Shown here piece by piece: positions 48,001-59,906 of a stretch of DNA of 64,000 nt; position 1 is the first letter of the stretch; each line of letters starts with the position of its first letter. Made by a program: the position numbers and the translations under genes. The notes under the pieces are model-generated. The model did not search any database and was not told where the DNA came from. It worked only from the letters and a program-made list of their open reading frames with translations. The stretch is from Pieris napi (Eukaryota; Arthropoda; Insecta; Lepidoptera; Pieridae), in NCBI RefSeq assembly GCF_905475465.1, contig NC_062253.1, forward strand, positions 124,001 to 188,000, written 5' to 3'.

Positions 48001-51000
48001 TAGCCTAGCGATCGTCCGGCCACCCATCGGGGCAATATCGGCCATATGTGGCTATACAAAACATGTTTGGCTATATGGCCGGGACATTACTGCAATATTG
48101 CATAGTGTGGCTGCTATTGTTTGCAATGTTGCCGGCCACAGTGTTGCAGCCATCAATTGCAGCAAAACATGGCCCGTTTAGACGCGCCATAATTCATATT
48201 CCTATCTATTTACGTACATTTAAGCCTAGTGTAAATATATAATTTAGTTTGTGGAAATATCAGTATTCTTATCTCACTAGCGATAAGAGTCAAAAGTTTT
48301 GGAATCCAGGTAACAATTTTCCGACTTATTTTCAAAACATAATTAATAATGAAAACAAAAAAATACTATGAAAGAATATTATGTGGAATGCATTCTTGCG
48401 CTATGTTAGATAATTTCCCTTGATTCTACTTAATGGACACCTAAAATATATACGTTTTTATATAAGGGGCGACGTGAGGCTCGTCTGATGTTTAGATACC
48501 GCTACCATGGACACTCTCAATGCCAGAGGGTTGCGAGTGTGTTGCCGGCATTAGAATTGTTATGCTCTTTTCTTAAAGGACCCTAAGTCGAATTGGTTCA
48601 GAAATACTTAAGTGGGCAGCTGGTTCCACATAGTGGCAAAAACTGTCTTAACAAACGCTCAGTTGTATGTTGTAGAATACTGTATTTCTACCTTATACAA
48701 TAATGTAACTTGTTCTTTTTAAGTTAAAAACAAGTCCTGGCGCAACGGTTTTATAATAATGATGCTAGTGTGGACCACATATGGATGGAATGGTGCCCTC
48801 ACGATCATTACTTACGCTTCAGCTGTACTTGAGGCCACCGATTCTAACATTAATATCAGCCCGGAAATACAATCCATCAGCTTTCCCGTTGTATCGATTA
48901 TTGCTGCCTTTACTTTAACCATTGTTGCTGAAAGGTGTGGAAGAAAGGTAAGTTGTATTAATAAAATTATTCGTATGATGTGTAAGGATTAAATTATCGA
49001 CGCCAAATTAGCCTCTAAGAAGCTTGGCGTGCTTAGCAAGGCGAGTCGACACTTCACTCCGGGCTACCGCTTGCAACTCTATAGAGCGCCAGAAGTCGAC
49101 CCATGGAGTACTATTGTCACTTTGGCTGGAGTTCCAAATTAGCTCCTCAGCTCTTTCAAGAAGTGACAATTTCAGTGTCTATGGACGGCGGAACCACTTA
49201 ATATCAGTTGAGCCTCCGGCCCGTTTTCCCCATTTTATATAAAAAAGATTAAATAAATAAGTGAGTATAAATTGTGGCAACCACGATCGGCATAAATGTT
49301 ATTTTTTTTAAATCAATTTATTTTAATCTTTATAAAAAGCGCATATAAACATTTAATAGACCATTCTAAGACAGAAAAATAATAACTACCTACACAATAC
49401 TTTCAAATAATTTAAATTAATATTGAGCTATACGTATACTATAAATATATTATAATCGTCATCCTTAGTTGGATAACAGAATAATAACGCTCGTATCCAG
49501 AAACCCCTGGTTAATCGTAGCGGAAACTGGTTCCTATATGCACCTATGCACCTATTGTACACACCGAAAGTTAACACCAATCACAGAGGGAACAACTTTA
49601 TGGTTAGGGCGGCGAGTAAGTTTAATAGTCTAACTTGTGATATTGACCTATTCGCCTCAAGTGTGGTGTCGGCAAGGAGAGCTATGACATCTGAGCTCCT
49701 CAGTGGAAGGAATGATGAACCATAAGTTTTTATAAGTGTACATATAAGTTATACTAAACTGTTTAGCGTAACTTAACCAATTTTTACTTAGTTTATTACT
49801 TTCTTTGATATATATTTATTTAATTGAATAAAATCATTTTATTGTTACCAATACAGTTAATATTATTAGTACCTAACTATTTGTAAAGATTTATTTAATG
49901 GCGTAAAAGAATATTGTATTTAGTAAGTAAGTTAGTAATAAGCTGTAAATCTTTCTCAATAAATATAAAAAAAAATACTATGAATACCTGTTTCAGGTTC
50001 TTCATGCAGGATCTTATGCTCTTTCTGGGTTATCCTTTAGTCTACTTGGAGGAGCAATGCTGTGTCAAAAACTAGGCTACATGATCCCTGGCTGGCTCCC
50101 AATCACGTGCATGATCATCGCAGTTGGCATGTTTTCTAGTGGAGTCAGGTCTCTTCCGTTTATTATATGCCTCGAGATGTTTAATTTTCAGGTAATTATT
50201 GTTATATAGCCTTCCAGATGGTATAGCCGTCAAATTCTCAAAGTAAATAGTTAATAACAAAACTTCCTCTGCCGAATATTGGTCTAATGGAGACTTTATA
50301 CAATGGTTAAGTCAGAAGTACTTAAGGGCTGCTCGTTATATCATTAGTTACAAGATGTGGGAATATGTTTTTTTATTTCCAACACACAAATATACAATGT
50401 TTACAATATTCTTAACTTACCTAGTAATAATAATAATTAAAAATTTATTATTTCTTTAAGAATTCTCTTAACATTTATAAGTACGTACATATCAGAAGTG
50501 AAACTTCTTTGGCAAACAAATTTTTAAGTCTTGTTCATATTTATACAAATTTAAAACTTTAGATTTCCGAGACTTAGAGGGAGGGAAAAAGGACAAATTA
50601 AAAAATTAAATTAATTAAATAATTAAATTAATTTTTATGTTATGAAATTAAAGAATTTAATTGTCATTAAAATATTAAAAATTAATACAAATTATAAATT
50701 AAATTTATTTCTTCGATAATTACAACACGTGGCATTTTAATTTACAATTCGTCATTTGAGATTTCAATACATTATTTTGCATAAACTATAAATACTAATA
50801 TTTCATTAATTCTCTTTACGAAATTTTAATTTTAAAAATATAATTTCTATAAGGTGTTTCGCCTTTCTCACTCTCTCTCAATCGCTCTCTCGATTTTCTT
50901 CGACAAAAACGCTGCACATCTTCGTGACGTTTTCGTAAAAATTTACCCTCATACGCCTTAAGAAGTTTCACTTCAAAAATTAATAATGAAGCAGAAAGGT

Positions 51001-51440
51001 AACTGATTTTGTTCAATACACATATCACACTATCTTTTGAAAACATTATTGAAACAAGTTTGTTTAGAACAAATTAAAATCAACTTTGACTAAGTTCATC
51101 CGAGTTCATTTTAAATGATATTTACTTTTACTTGTGTGGTTATATTGTTCAGAATCATAATGGAGTTTATTCAGAATAAACGAAACGAGCGAAATTTTTA
51201 AATATGACTTTAAATCTGTTATAGGTTCGAGCACAAATCACAGGAATCATACAAACGTATGGATGGGCTTTGGCATCGACACAACTTCTGGCTTTTCCCA
51301 CACTTATTGAAACTTTTGGTCTTCATGTAAGTTTCATCATTTTCGGTGTAATCAATTTTACTGGGATGGTGATTGCTCTTGGTATACCAGAAACTAGAGG
51401 CATATCTGAAGAAGAAATTTTGAGAAAATTAAACAAATAA
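39036..51440 (+). CDS. Sugar transporter gene E, Tret1-like (complete, eight exons)
   Basis: Exons: 39036-39093, 39704-39933, 40598-40736, 41288-41472, 42892-43024, 48724-48947, 49997-50191 and 51225-51440, giving 459 aa. The 324-bp exon of gene D is here split by an extra phase-1 intron (139+185 bp). Family marks are GGHTLWQW at the start, DKFGRKW, RALVGIAGAG, PESP after helix 6, ERCGRK, GGVRSLP and PETRG in the tail. The TM7 motif reads YGWNGALTIITYAS, without the usual QQ. Intron 4 is 5.7 kb and holds a nest of Harbinger transposons; other introns hold SINEs, a MITE and LINE ends. AATAAA at 51534-51539 lies 94 bp after the stop. A sugar carrier of the cell membrane is inferred; the substrate is unknown. 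Confidence 0.9.
40010..40285 (-). repeat. SINE, full-length, inverted, in gene E intron 2
   Basis: Minus-strand copy with the body (atgatcatttgtcaatctaa, acgccgtcgac, gttccttcaccattcgagcg) followed by the inverted B-box region cagccggggatcgaaactac. Confidence 0.75.
41647..42130 (+). mobile_element. MITE with gaagtt...acttcttt ends, copy 2
   Basis: Left: gaagttaagaatacttcg then ttaggcgcgttatgaaaaat and gagagtgaaattttacgatg, as at 24329. Right: ccaaagaagtgtaacttctt then acacgcgtacat and a T tract, as at 24810. It lies in gene E intron 3b. Confidence 0.55.
42447..42745 (+). repeat. SINE, best full-length copy
   Basis: The tRNA-like head has A-box-like ttggccttatggcttcagcg and B-box ataggttcgatccccggctg. 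The body is aacggtgaaggaaaacatcg, gtgtcaggcactggaggctg and tgatcatgaaacagatttag, ending gttgtagcgccactgata and an AT-rich tail. It is a useful reference for the other copies in the window. It lies in gene E, before exon 4. Confidence 0.8.
43025..43613. other. Gene E intron 4, 5' part
   Basis: AT-rich intron sequence before the Harbinger nest. Nothing else is recognised. Confidence 0.5.
44062..45988 (+). CDS. Harbinger DDE transposase
   Basis: Two exons, 44062-44469 and 45152-45988, joined by an in-phase GT-AG intron (gtaagt; ctttttcag), give 414 aa, the usual size for a PIF/Harbinger transposase (DDE_Tnp_4 type nuclease). Exon 1 has the N-terminal helical part (MSKGDFDFLLNKIGPKI, TTRLAITLRFLATGDSF). 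Exon 2 runs WKQVAKDFKDRWNFPHCLGA into the catalytic core: Asp165 in GALDGKH, Asp255 in LADDAFPL and Glu293 in RRIVENSFGIL. It cuts and joins DNA at the element's ends, in the nucleus, and in this superfamily needs a second DNA-binding protein, here probably the antisense MADF protein. The second exon lies inside the intron of that gene. Confidence 0.92.
44649..46452 (-). CDS. Harbinger-encoded MADF-domain DNA-binding protein
   Basis: Two minus-strand exons, 46452-46117 and 45107-44649, joined by a GT-AG intron (donor gtaagt at 46116; acceptor ttcacag), give 264 aa. Residues about 9-95 form a MADF domain (a Myb/SANT-related fold): ITDFINEVHLYPELWDIKTG, WNEIAEKFGITSNEAYKKF, SLRTYANNEEKKKKSGSAGG, VKWFAYDALSFLL. 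The second exon is polar, with a coiled-coil-like stretch (DYTRSQAELKIMKILFE) that may mediate pairing. In Harbinger transposons the second protein recruits the transposase to the ends and into the nucleus. The exon 2 frame was joined by splice signals, not by homology, so the C-terminal half is less certain than the domain. Confidence 0.85.
47455..48189. mobile_element. Harbinger MITE, 735 bp, with TAA target duplication
   Basis: It begins tggcgcgtctaaacgggcc and ends with the inverse, flanked by TAA at 47452-47454 and 48190-48192. The inside joins the transposase N-terminus (atggctgacgaaatcacac at about 47650) to the reversed MADF start at the same junction as the outer element at 43617-47313. 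It lies in reverse orientation to that element, in gene E intron 4. Confidence 0.9.
48465..48665 (+). repeat. LINE 3' tail in gene E intron 4
   Basis: It holds gacgtgaggctcgtctgatg, ggacactctcaatgccagag, gtgttgccggc and gggcagctggttccacatag, shared with the minus-strand copy at 12800-13140. Confidence 0.55.
48985..49260 (-). repeat. LINE 3' tail, diverged, in gene E intron 5
   Basis: Read on the minus strand it has gggaaaacgggccggaggct, caactgatattaagtgg and an interior with tccagccaaagtgacaatag. It is similar in plan to the tail at 12800-13140 but more diverged. Confidence 0.45.
49555..49732 (+). pseudogene. LINE ORF2 C-terminal fragment
   Basis: The plus strand reads PKVNTNHRGNNFMVRAASKF, then NSLTCDIDLFASSVVSARRA and a stop. 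It matches the far C-terminus of insect non-LTR reverse transcriptase proteins (R-x-KYN-x-L-x-x-DIDIF type). It lies in gene E intron 5. Confidence 0.5.
50450..50972 (-). mobile_element. MITE with gaagtgaaacttcttt ends, copy 3 (reversed)
   Basis: agaagtgaaacttctttgg at about 50492 (preceded by acgtacatat) and the inverse aagaagtttcacttc ending at about 50973 (preceded by tacgcctt) mirror the right and left ends of the copies at 24329 and 41647. The interior is AT-rich except for a CT-rich stretch near 50860. It lies in gene E intron 6. Confidence 0.5.
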
Positions 51441-51533
51441 ATAATAAATGGTGTAACGGTGTATCTATGTAAAAATAGTATATACTTGTAAACAACTTTT
51501 ATAAGTATTTCATGTATGATGTTTGAGTGCACA

Positions 51534-51539
51534 AATAAA
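51534..51539 (+). terminator. Poly(A) signal of gene E
   Basis: AATAAA lies 94 bp after the stop codon of gene E, in an AT-rich 3' region. Confidence 0.6.
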
Positions 51540-51544
51540 AGAAT

Positions 51545-52952
51545 ATAAATGCACACTTTTATTTCATCTGAATACTGCGAATTAACAGTAGTCGTAGCGT
51601 CGGTGGTGTACAGGTCTACGCAGTGTGTAGAGGAGGTCTACGCGATTGTACCCCGCTACGGCGTGGGCCTATTAAATAATATACGGAGTAAAACGATATG
51701 CTTCTAACTTAAAATATACATCATAAATATTAAAAATATATTTTCGAGATAATAATTTTATAAATAGTATTTATATAACGTTAAATATTGATTTAATAAA
51801 ATGGTAGTAGTAGTGATAAGAGCTATAGTAATAAGCAAATAAAAAGAATAAACAGTGCTACATAATTATTTATAAAATGTGCATGATTAAATTAATTTAA
51901 ACACGAAAAAGGCTAGTAACTATCCTTGACCGTGTCATGTCAAATAGTATATTTTTTATCATATCTATATAAAAAGGGGTTATATGTTTATAAGGGTTGA
52001 GTGGTTTGAATTTGGAATGTGAACATTCACTCATTCATCACCAAAGACATCGATCAGGAACATAAGAAAACATTATTGGCTGTCAAAAATAGAGAGGATT
52101 AAATTAAATTTAAAATTGTTTGTAGTAAAAAACATAAAAATTCTTTCTTGTGTTGCAAATAATACTTTCTTAACACTGCATAAAAAATATGGAAAATCAA
52201 GTTGCATGCGGCGTTTAAATTAATATCAGATTCAGCATAAAATAAAATAGAAATCAAATAAATAGACAAACAATAGTTTCATTTAATTAGAGTTTCAATT
52301 ACTACATAAGCTATCCTTTTTATTGGCAGGTAATTAAGCGATTGAAGGAGCCATTCGCCATTTGAAATGATGTTATAATTCTACAGTATTCAACAACTGT
52401 GAAAATTAATCGTAGTAAACAAATTATTTATTTGATTGTTTTTATCTTTTTAGGGTTTATTTTGTGTATTCTAAATATAAAAGCGAAAATAGATTGTATA
52501 ATGCACTTGCAACTCCATGTTTAATGGTTAAGTGAAAGCCAAATATCGGTGTAATGTAAAAAAAATATACTTCCGTTTCCGTACAAAATATAAGAACAAA
52601 CAAATACTATTATCTATCATAATATAACATTTTATTTAAATACAACTTCTTTAAACGATATTAACGCTCGTTGATTACATCATTTACATAACTAGAAGTG
52701 AACAAGGACTTATGTTAATATGTAATTAATTTTCGTATATTTCTTTAACAATTATTTTCGTGAAATAAGTCAAATTATTTTCTTAACCGAAGTGCCAGAC
52801 AGTGTAACATTTAAATTTAGTTTTCACCACTATTTACTATTATTTCATATTCTAATCAAATAATAAACATTACTTATTATAACACACTATCTACATCAGT
52901 TTGTTAATGTCAATGCTCTTCATTGCACGTATATTGCGAATTAAATTCAAAA
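51545..52952. other. Intergenic between genes E and F
   Basis: AT-rich and without recognisable genes or elements, apart from a short GC-rich patch at about 51590-51665 containing near-repeats of ggtctacgc. Confidence 0.5.
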
Positions 52953-55900
52953 ATGGTGGTGGAATTGAAGACGCAACTACAAAACTTAAAGGGTCATACA
53001 TATTGGCAATGGCTTTTTGGAACAATAGGTAATTTATTATTTGGTTTCACTACTGTCGCTTGAAACCACGCTGTTTTAAGACGACTACCTTTTTAGGTCT
53101 GGGCCTCAGATTTCTGTATTTGTTTCATGATCATTTGTCAATCTAATAGGCAAATAGGTTATCAGCCTGCTGTGCCTGACGCCGTCGAAGGTAAGCCGGT
53201 TTCCCTAGGATGTTTGCTAAACAATATATATAATAAAAGAAAAAACTAAACTTTTGGAATTGGATTTGGAATTCACTAAATGTCATGTATTTTTGTACAT
53301 TAAATGTCTAGGTTTACGGACGATCATTTTTACGCGATAACGTCATAAGAAAACATGATCTATAGCTAAATTATCATTTTTTTGCATAATACAAAGAAGA
53401 AGTTAATTGGAAATTACAATTTTTTCAATGAATTAACATTTATTTGCACTCGTTAATTTTTTTTAATCATTAAAGAACAGGTATATGATATTATATCGAT
53501 ATTCATTTAAATTATTAAAATGCAAATTATTTACCGTCTTTGCTGCAATTGTTGTTGTAATAAACAATGGAATTCTCACGAACTCTTCTCTTCACAAAAA
53601 AGGCCTAATCATGATATACGATAAGTGTGCGTACTTATTTATCTCGTACTTGGTTGACAGCAAGTTTGGGCTTTTTGGTCTACGGCCTGGAGGCAGCCTG
53701 GTTATCTCCCACAACAAAGCACCTTCAATCGGCCGACTCTCCTCTGGGCTACCCCCTTTCTAACAGTGCCATATCCTGGATTGGGAGTATAAACTGCTTC
53801 GCGTCAGCGTTCTTCGTAATCGCCTTCTCTTACTCGGCTGATAGATTTGGAAGGAAATGGGTAGTGTTTGCTATCACTATACCAGTAATGGTAAGAAATT
53901 AATTTCGATCTACTTATTAGAATCATAGACAATGTCACAAACGCAGCGTTTGAAAAACATTTATAGGACTTTTTTAGCTTATGCTCGCATTCGATTCGAA
54001 AATGGATATTTTTCATTATATGTTTTGAACATTTACTTACTGTGTTTCGTTTACAATTTCCTAGTATTCTGTTCCTAAATACTGTCATTTATGTTAATAA
54101 GTCTTAAGTGAAGGATTCAATTTTTAATATTAAAAATTATGAATATATTGAGTTACACAAAAAATTTTGGGAAACACTAGTTCTAATGTTAACCTAACGT
54201 GTGCGGTAATTAAATTCCTTAGGTTTCATAACTAAGAGATTAAAAACTACTACTTGTGTGGACACATTAGCCCCGTCTCATCTCCCTCGGACAAGCACTA
54301 AAGCTGGCGTGGCTGCAGAGCAGGGAAAATAATAAACGACTCAAATATAAGTCTTTCTCCAAGTTTGTATTTGTTTCCTTTGGAGTATACTCTTGGGTTT
54401 AAGTGCACAGGCGCTAATTAGATATTTAAGTTGGCGCCTGGTAGGTAGTAACGGTGAGCCCAGAGCTGGTGCTTTCTTCGCTCGACAAATAAGTATCGCA
54501 ATACAGAGAGGAAATTCCAGCATTAAATTTTAATTTTCTATATATCAATTTATTATTATTTTTAATATACCTATTGTAACTTTTGTATATTTGTGTGAGG
54601 TCAGATTAAAATAGCGTATACAAACTAAGAACTCGTTGCTTCCTTAAAATATGTTATGGAAACAAAATAAGTAAAAATCTTTGAATGGTATATTTTGATA
54701 TATAACAGCTTTTTTTTCAACTAACGCAGCTATAACCTGCAAGCAAAAACAAACTACAAAAAATAAGCTTAGTACAACATTTTTGAATTATTTTTCAGCT
54801 TTCCATTCTCTTAAGACTGTTTGTGCCAAACATAATAGCTTTGTTGATCGCTCGCGCCCTCGCAGGCAGTGCAGCCAGTGGTGTCTTCGTAATTATCCCT
54901 ATGTATATACGGGAGTTGTCTCAGACTAACTTAGTAGGTAAGCAATATGTATGATTATATTGCCTTGAACAATGGGCTTCCTGTCTGTATATAATTATAG
55001 TAGGATTCTGGTATTATGGTTCTTTAAGCAACACACATTAAGTATTAAAACATAGCGAAAGTTGTAAAACATTACTGTTGGGAGATAATGTATAATGCAT
55101 GAGAAACTCAGCATGTCTTAGACCTCAGAATTGACATTTGTCTGACAGTGCTGATCTTCAAGTAGTTAAAAAACCCAATAACATGCACAGAAATGTGTCC
55201 CATGCTTTATTAAGGGGACGGGTATTGAGAAAGAACTTCAAGACGCTGAGGCATCTAAGTACACATTTAGATTATAAATATTTCTCAACGAATACGTTCA
55301 ATTATAATCTTTTGATAACTTTAGGTGCCACAGGATCGTTGAACATATTGCTCCAAAATACTGGCTTCCTCATAATGTATCTGATAGGAGCATACTTTGA
55401 ATATTATACTGTGTTATGGATATACTTGACCATCACAATTTTGATGGCGTGCTTAATAACGCTTGCCCCGGATTCACCAGCTTATCTCGTGAAACGAGGA
55501 CGGCTTAATGTAAGTATGTACATTTTAACTTACTATCGAAAATGCTTGTGAGAATCGGATACTTTTTCACTTTCTTACGATCACATCACTACTTTTCGTA
55601 AAAAATAAAATAAAATAAAAATAAATATAAGTCTCAGGTTTTAAAAGCAGGATAGATTTGTTTTGTAATATCATCCATTTGTTTACCCGGTAATTAAAAA
55701 CAAGTGAATCCGCAGTCAACAGCTTCCTAACAATATGGGCGTTAATTTTTCTAGTACACGAGATTTGACTTTACAATTGTTTCATGAAAATTTTTGTTCT
55801 TTATCAGGAAGCCTATGCGACAGTTGCCTTCTTGAGAGGTCGCTCAATAGATGACAAGGAAGTAAAAACAGAAATTGAGTCCATGCAACAGCAGGAAGAG

Positions 55901-58900
55901 CAATTTAAAAACCAACCCAAACTTAGTTTGAAAGAAATATGTAAGAAAATTTTTTATGAAACTTGAAAAAGGCAGACAATCTTTATTCATCGAGAAATCT
56001 TTATAATCTTCATTTAATCTTCATCTACAATAACCAGCTCAATTCACCGTGTATTTGATTGATTCGGTTTACTTAGGTACCATTATGCTATATGTATTTT
56101 TTACTTTATATGAGCATTTTTTTATTTATTAAAGAATGTTTTATAAGAAGATCCCAATACAACAAGTATTATAATCAAAAACACAAAAAAGATAAAAATA
56201 CCGTAGCCATTAACATTAAAAAATCCATTCATACATTTTTTTATATTAATTAAGTTGGTATATTGTGTGTTGGTATTAGTGAGTTGGGTTAGTTTCATCA
56301 TTTATATCTCGAGAACCGAGATTTGCTTTCTTTAAGACCGATTTCGTCACCGGAATAGGATGATACATATAAAAAATTACGATGTATCAATAAATCATCG
56401 AGCCATTTATGTTTAATTAATGGCGTAACAAAAGGGTACATGACCTGTCACGTAATGTTGTCTATGGTTTGTTTTGAAAGTAATGTATAGCTAATAGTAA
56501 AACGTTGAGATTGGAGTCTCCCGGGCGATGTTGTGATTGAACTAATAATGTTGAATCAATTTTAAAATCATAAATCTGCTCATTCATTAACTGTTAGACG
56601 GAACAAGGTTATCCGGGTCAGCTAGTAATGTATATAAATAATTAATACCACACATAACATATTGTGATCCCAATGTCATAAAATATACCAATTTTATAAT
56701 ATACGCAATTTAAATTTCAGTCAAAAATAAAGCATGGCGCCGTGGTTTCATTCTCTTAATGGCATCATGGGTAACCCAGACATGGAATGGTTCCTTCGCT
56801 ATCGTGACCTACGCTTCAATAGTCCTGCAGGCCACAGGCTCCAACTTGAGCATCAGCCCTGAAATACAGTCCGTCAGTTTTCCAATTATCATGATTATTG
56901 CATCCTTCACGTTGACTGCAATTGCCGAAAGGTGTGGTAGAAAGGTGAGATTTAATTCAAAAATAAAGCAAGAACTCTTTAGGGGTTTCGGAAGAAAAAC
57001 CAAGGTTTTACTCGACAGTTATCAAAGTTTACCTGGTGGCCGATAAAAAGTAATTATTTATTGAATATCTCGAAACTGAACACACTTTATTAACTAACAC
57101 TTTCAACTAATTATTTAATTGAAGTCGCGTTCATTCAAAGATAATCAAAGTAATCTTAAAATAACTATTATTAATGCTGGCCATAAACATCTTCAACTTT
57201 ATATGGTGCTGCGAACATATTATGTGAAAATTTCAGTTGTAGCACTTATATCTCATGCCAGCGAGATCATACTGCACGTAGTCAATGAAAACGGACCTGC
57301 AATGGCAGATTCCAAAAGTGCAAGTAGTTTGTTTAAAGCCAATATAAGATCTGAGATCACCTGTGGATCTACTACGAAACTGGGAGTTCCCAAGCACCTA
57401 AATTGGAATGTACCTCATCCATTGTGAGGTTCAACCGTATGACTTCCAACCTATTTAAGCCCGAAAGGGGATTTTAGCAAATAATAGGATGAAAAAGTAG
57501 GATGTTAATTTAACTTATCTTAATAAAATCTTAATTTAATTTTTAAATATACAGTTTTGGTTTTTTGTGAATGATGTAAAGGAGCACACGGTCGGACACT
57601 CAACTGAAGTTAAGTAAAATCACCACCCATGGTCACTCAAACAGCCAGAAATTGTGGTGATATGGTAGACACACGGTCCATTATTCCACATAAAGCCTTT
57701 TATGGATATATAATTTTGTATTTCTCCATCTCTTTCAGCCTCTCCACGCTGGTGCATATCTTCTATCATCAATCGCTCACACTGGTCTTGGAGTATCTTT
57801 ATTGATTCAGCAGACCGGATATTCCATTCCCTCCTGGCTTCCTATACTGTGTATGATTCTAGCTGTGGCCACATATGCGGGCGGAGTGCGGTCGATGCCC
57901 TATATCATCAGCGTTGAGCTGTTCAACTTTCAGGTAATATATTCAATAGATTTGTGACGATTATTCAAGCGAGATTAGTGTTTCAGTTATAATTAAACTA
58001 TAGTAATAATTATAACACTGTGTGATAACTTTGCACGTCAATATCATTTAACCTTCGGCCTAGCTCCTCCAGAATTTTTCTTCTGGCTTCTGGTTGACTT
58101 CTGACTTCTGACTCTTCAAAATTTTTAGTTAGAGTTTTGGTACTCCTCTGTTTGTAACAAAAAATAATTATACTAAAGATATACCCAAATATGAAATACA
58201 TAATATATGACCTAACTTTTACAAAAGAAAAAAAATCCTAATTCATTAAGATTCCGTGATAGCTTCAACAAGTCAAGGTTTAAATAGCGGTCGTTGTATG
58301 TTTGGGCTGCGCGATACAAAACTGAGTTAGCATAGTTGGTGTTGATGTGAGGAATGTGAAGCAAAACTATTTTTCTAGAAGTGAGCTGCAATTCATTTTA
58401 TTTGAGATGATATCATATTGTAATACATATAAATCGTATTGTTTTCGTCGAGAGCCTAAAGTGTCAATTTTAAAATGTTCACACGCGTTTTAATAGGTAT
58501 TAAACTTATTATGGGCCTTATCGTAGATAAATTTGTGTAACTGTAATGTGTGACTAGGTGACCAAACCGAGCAACCATATTCAAGAACAGTTCTGACATA
58601 TGACGTATAGTTTAGCATTTATTCTTTCTTCATGAAAATGTTCACTGACACGTCTAACAAAAACAAACTGCTTATAGGATTTGTATATCTTTATAGGTAC
58701 GAGCAAAACTCTTGGGCCTGCTACATACCTTTGGCTGGTCGTCGGTGTCATCACAGCTCTTCGCGTTCGGTCCCCTTGTGGACTCATTTGGACTACATTA
58801 CACGTTCATCCTTTTTGGAGTTATCAACCTTCTTGGTGCCTGTATTGCTATGTTTATACCGGAAACAAGGAGGAAAACGGAAGAACAAGTTATGGGGAAA

Positions 58901-58930
58901 CTTGACAAGAAAAGAAAATGTCCTAGTTAG
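52953..58930 (+). CDS. Sugar transporter gene F, Tret1-like (complete, eight exons)
   Basis: Exons: 52953-53028, 53661-53890, 54799-54937, 55325-55509, 55808-55940, 56721-56944, 57739-57933 and 58697-58930, giving 471 aa. It shares the extra intron of gene E. Marks of a 12-helix sugar porter are KGHTYWQW, DRFGRKW, RALAGSAASG, ERCGRK and GGVRSMP. Two signature motifs are altered: PDSP replaces PESP after helix 6, and PETRRKT replaces PETRGK. The TM7 QQxSG motif is replaced by TWNGSFAIVTYAS. Exons 5-7 are nearly identical to fragment C. An AATAAA at 58989-58994 lies 59 bp after the stop. Introns carry a SINE piece, a dispersed repeat and a LINE fragment. A membrane sugar carrier is inferred; the substrate is unknown. 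Confidence 0.9.
53090..53215 (-). repeat. SINE fragment in gene F intron 1
   Basis: Minus-strand 3' half only: tttttaggtctgggcctcag, tgatcatttgtcaatctaat, gtgcctgacgccgtcga, gtaagccggtttccctagga. Confidence 0.65.
54225..54600 (-). repeat. Dispersed repeat, inverted copy of the 8150-8640 family
   Basis: It contains aagtgcacaggcgctaatta, gttggcgcctggtaggtagt, cagagctggtgctttcttcg and gtctcatctccctcggacaa, each the inverse of sequence at 8150-8410. The AT-rich end (caatacagagaggaaattcc) matches 5517-5560. It lies in gene F intron 2. Confidence 0.6.
56945..57738. other. Gene F intron 5
   Basis: A frame at 57119-57427 is open for about 100 codons but matches nothing I know and lacks splice-compatible neighbours. 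It is treated as chance or decayed repeat. Confidence 0.4.
58250..58640 (-). pseudogene. LINE reverse transcriptase C-terminal fragment
   Basis: The minus strand reads about YVRTVLEYGCSVWSPSHTLQ, HKFIYDKAHNKFNTY, FKIDTLGSRRKQYDLYVLQ and LYRAAQTYNDR, with small breaks. LEYGxxVW followed by LGSRRxxxDL is the signature of the post-catalytic region of insect LINE reverse transcriptases. It lies in gene F intron 6. Confidence 0.7.
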
Positions 58931-58988
58931 TCCAACAGAATCTCTAATAGAAAGTGTAGAATGTTCGTTTTGTATAATTAAATGTATA

Positions 58989-58994
58989 AATAAA
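58989..58994 (+). terminator. Poly(A) signal of gene F
   Basis: AATAAA 59 bp past the stop codon, followed by AT-rich sequence. Confidence 0.6.
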
Positions 58995-59474
58995 TTGCTA
59001 CGAATTGTTATTTTAGATTGTTAAAACAATTAACTATTCATTATTTCCATGTGATTACTTGTATTCGTTTTTATAAAACCCAAACCGGTTTTTATAAATT
59101 ATTTTTTTTTGTTTCAAAATATAAATTAGTTTTAAAATGAAAACTAAAAATTTGATACAATTGACAACATGTTTTAATACACTACAAATTTAAAGCTTAA
59201 TTTACATGAATACGTATATACTAAATTCTTCTAATTAAACTGCTTTATAATTCAGTTTCTATTTGACAAACTGTATACTGAAACGAAAAGGACAGATTTG
59301 TGCTTTTATTAAAATTATGGTTTTAGGATTTCCTCAATAATTGGTTGGAACTTGTATCTTGGAAACTTGGATCTTCATTGGAATATATCAGTTAAACTTT
59401 TAATTTCCAATATTATTACCACCTCCGTGATTTAGTAACCGCCATAAGTCGATGGTGTCGAAAAACAACCTAGT

Positions 59475-59655
59475 GGCTGAGGGAAAACATCGTGTGGAAA
59501 CCGACATGACTTAGACTGAAAAAGTCAAAAGCGTGTGTCAGGCACAGGAAGGTGATCCTTACCTATTCGATATACAAATGATCATGAAACAGATACAGGA
59601 ATATGAGGCCCAGACCTAAAAAAAGTTGTAGTGCCACTGATTTTATAAGTCGGAG
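59475..59655 (+). repeat. SINE fragment downstream of gene F
   Basis: Plus-strand body: gagggaaaacatcgtgtgga, gtgtgtcaggcacagg, atgatcatgaaacagataca, atgaggcccagacctaaa, gttgtagtgccactgat. The tRNA-like head is missing. Confidence 0.7.
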
Positions 59656-59906
59656 GGCCTGGGTCTATTTTCTATAGAAATAGGATACCAAAGGCGACGT
59701 GCCTTTGGTATTAGAGGGAAATGCACTCAATTATACACAATAATCAACATCGACTATACTCGTAATTTATGAACTCGACACTTTAAACTTTAAAGGTAGG
59801 TAGTAAAGGAAAACAAACAAAATAACAATGGTTTAAAACATTGCTTATCAGCGATGTTGTGCAAGAAACCTCTAGAAATTAGTGTATTTTGAAATGAAGC
59901 TGAGAA

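Noticed and set aside
57119..57427. 102-codon frame in gene F intron 5 as an extra gene
   Set aside because: No recognised domain, no good splice context, lies within an intron whose flanking exons match the family plan.
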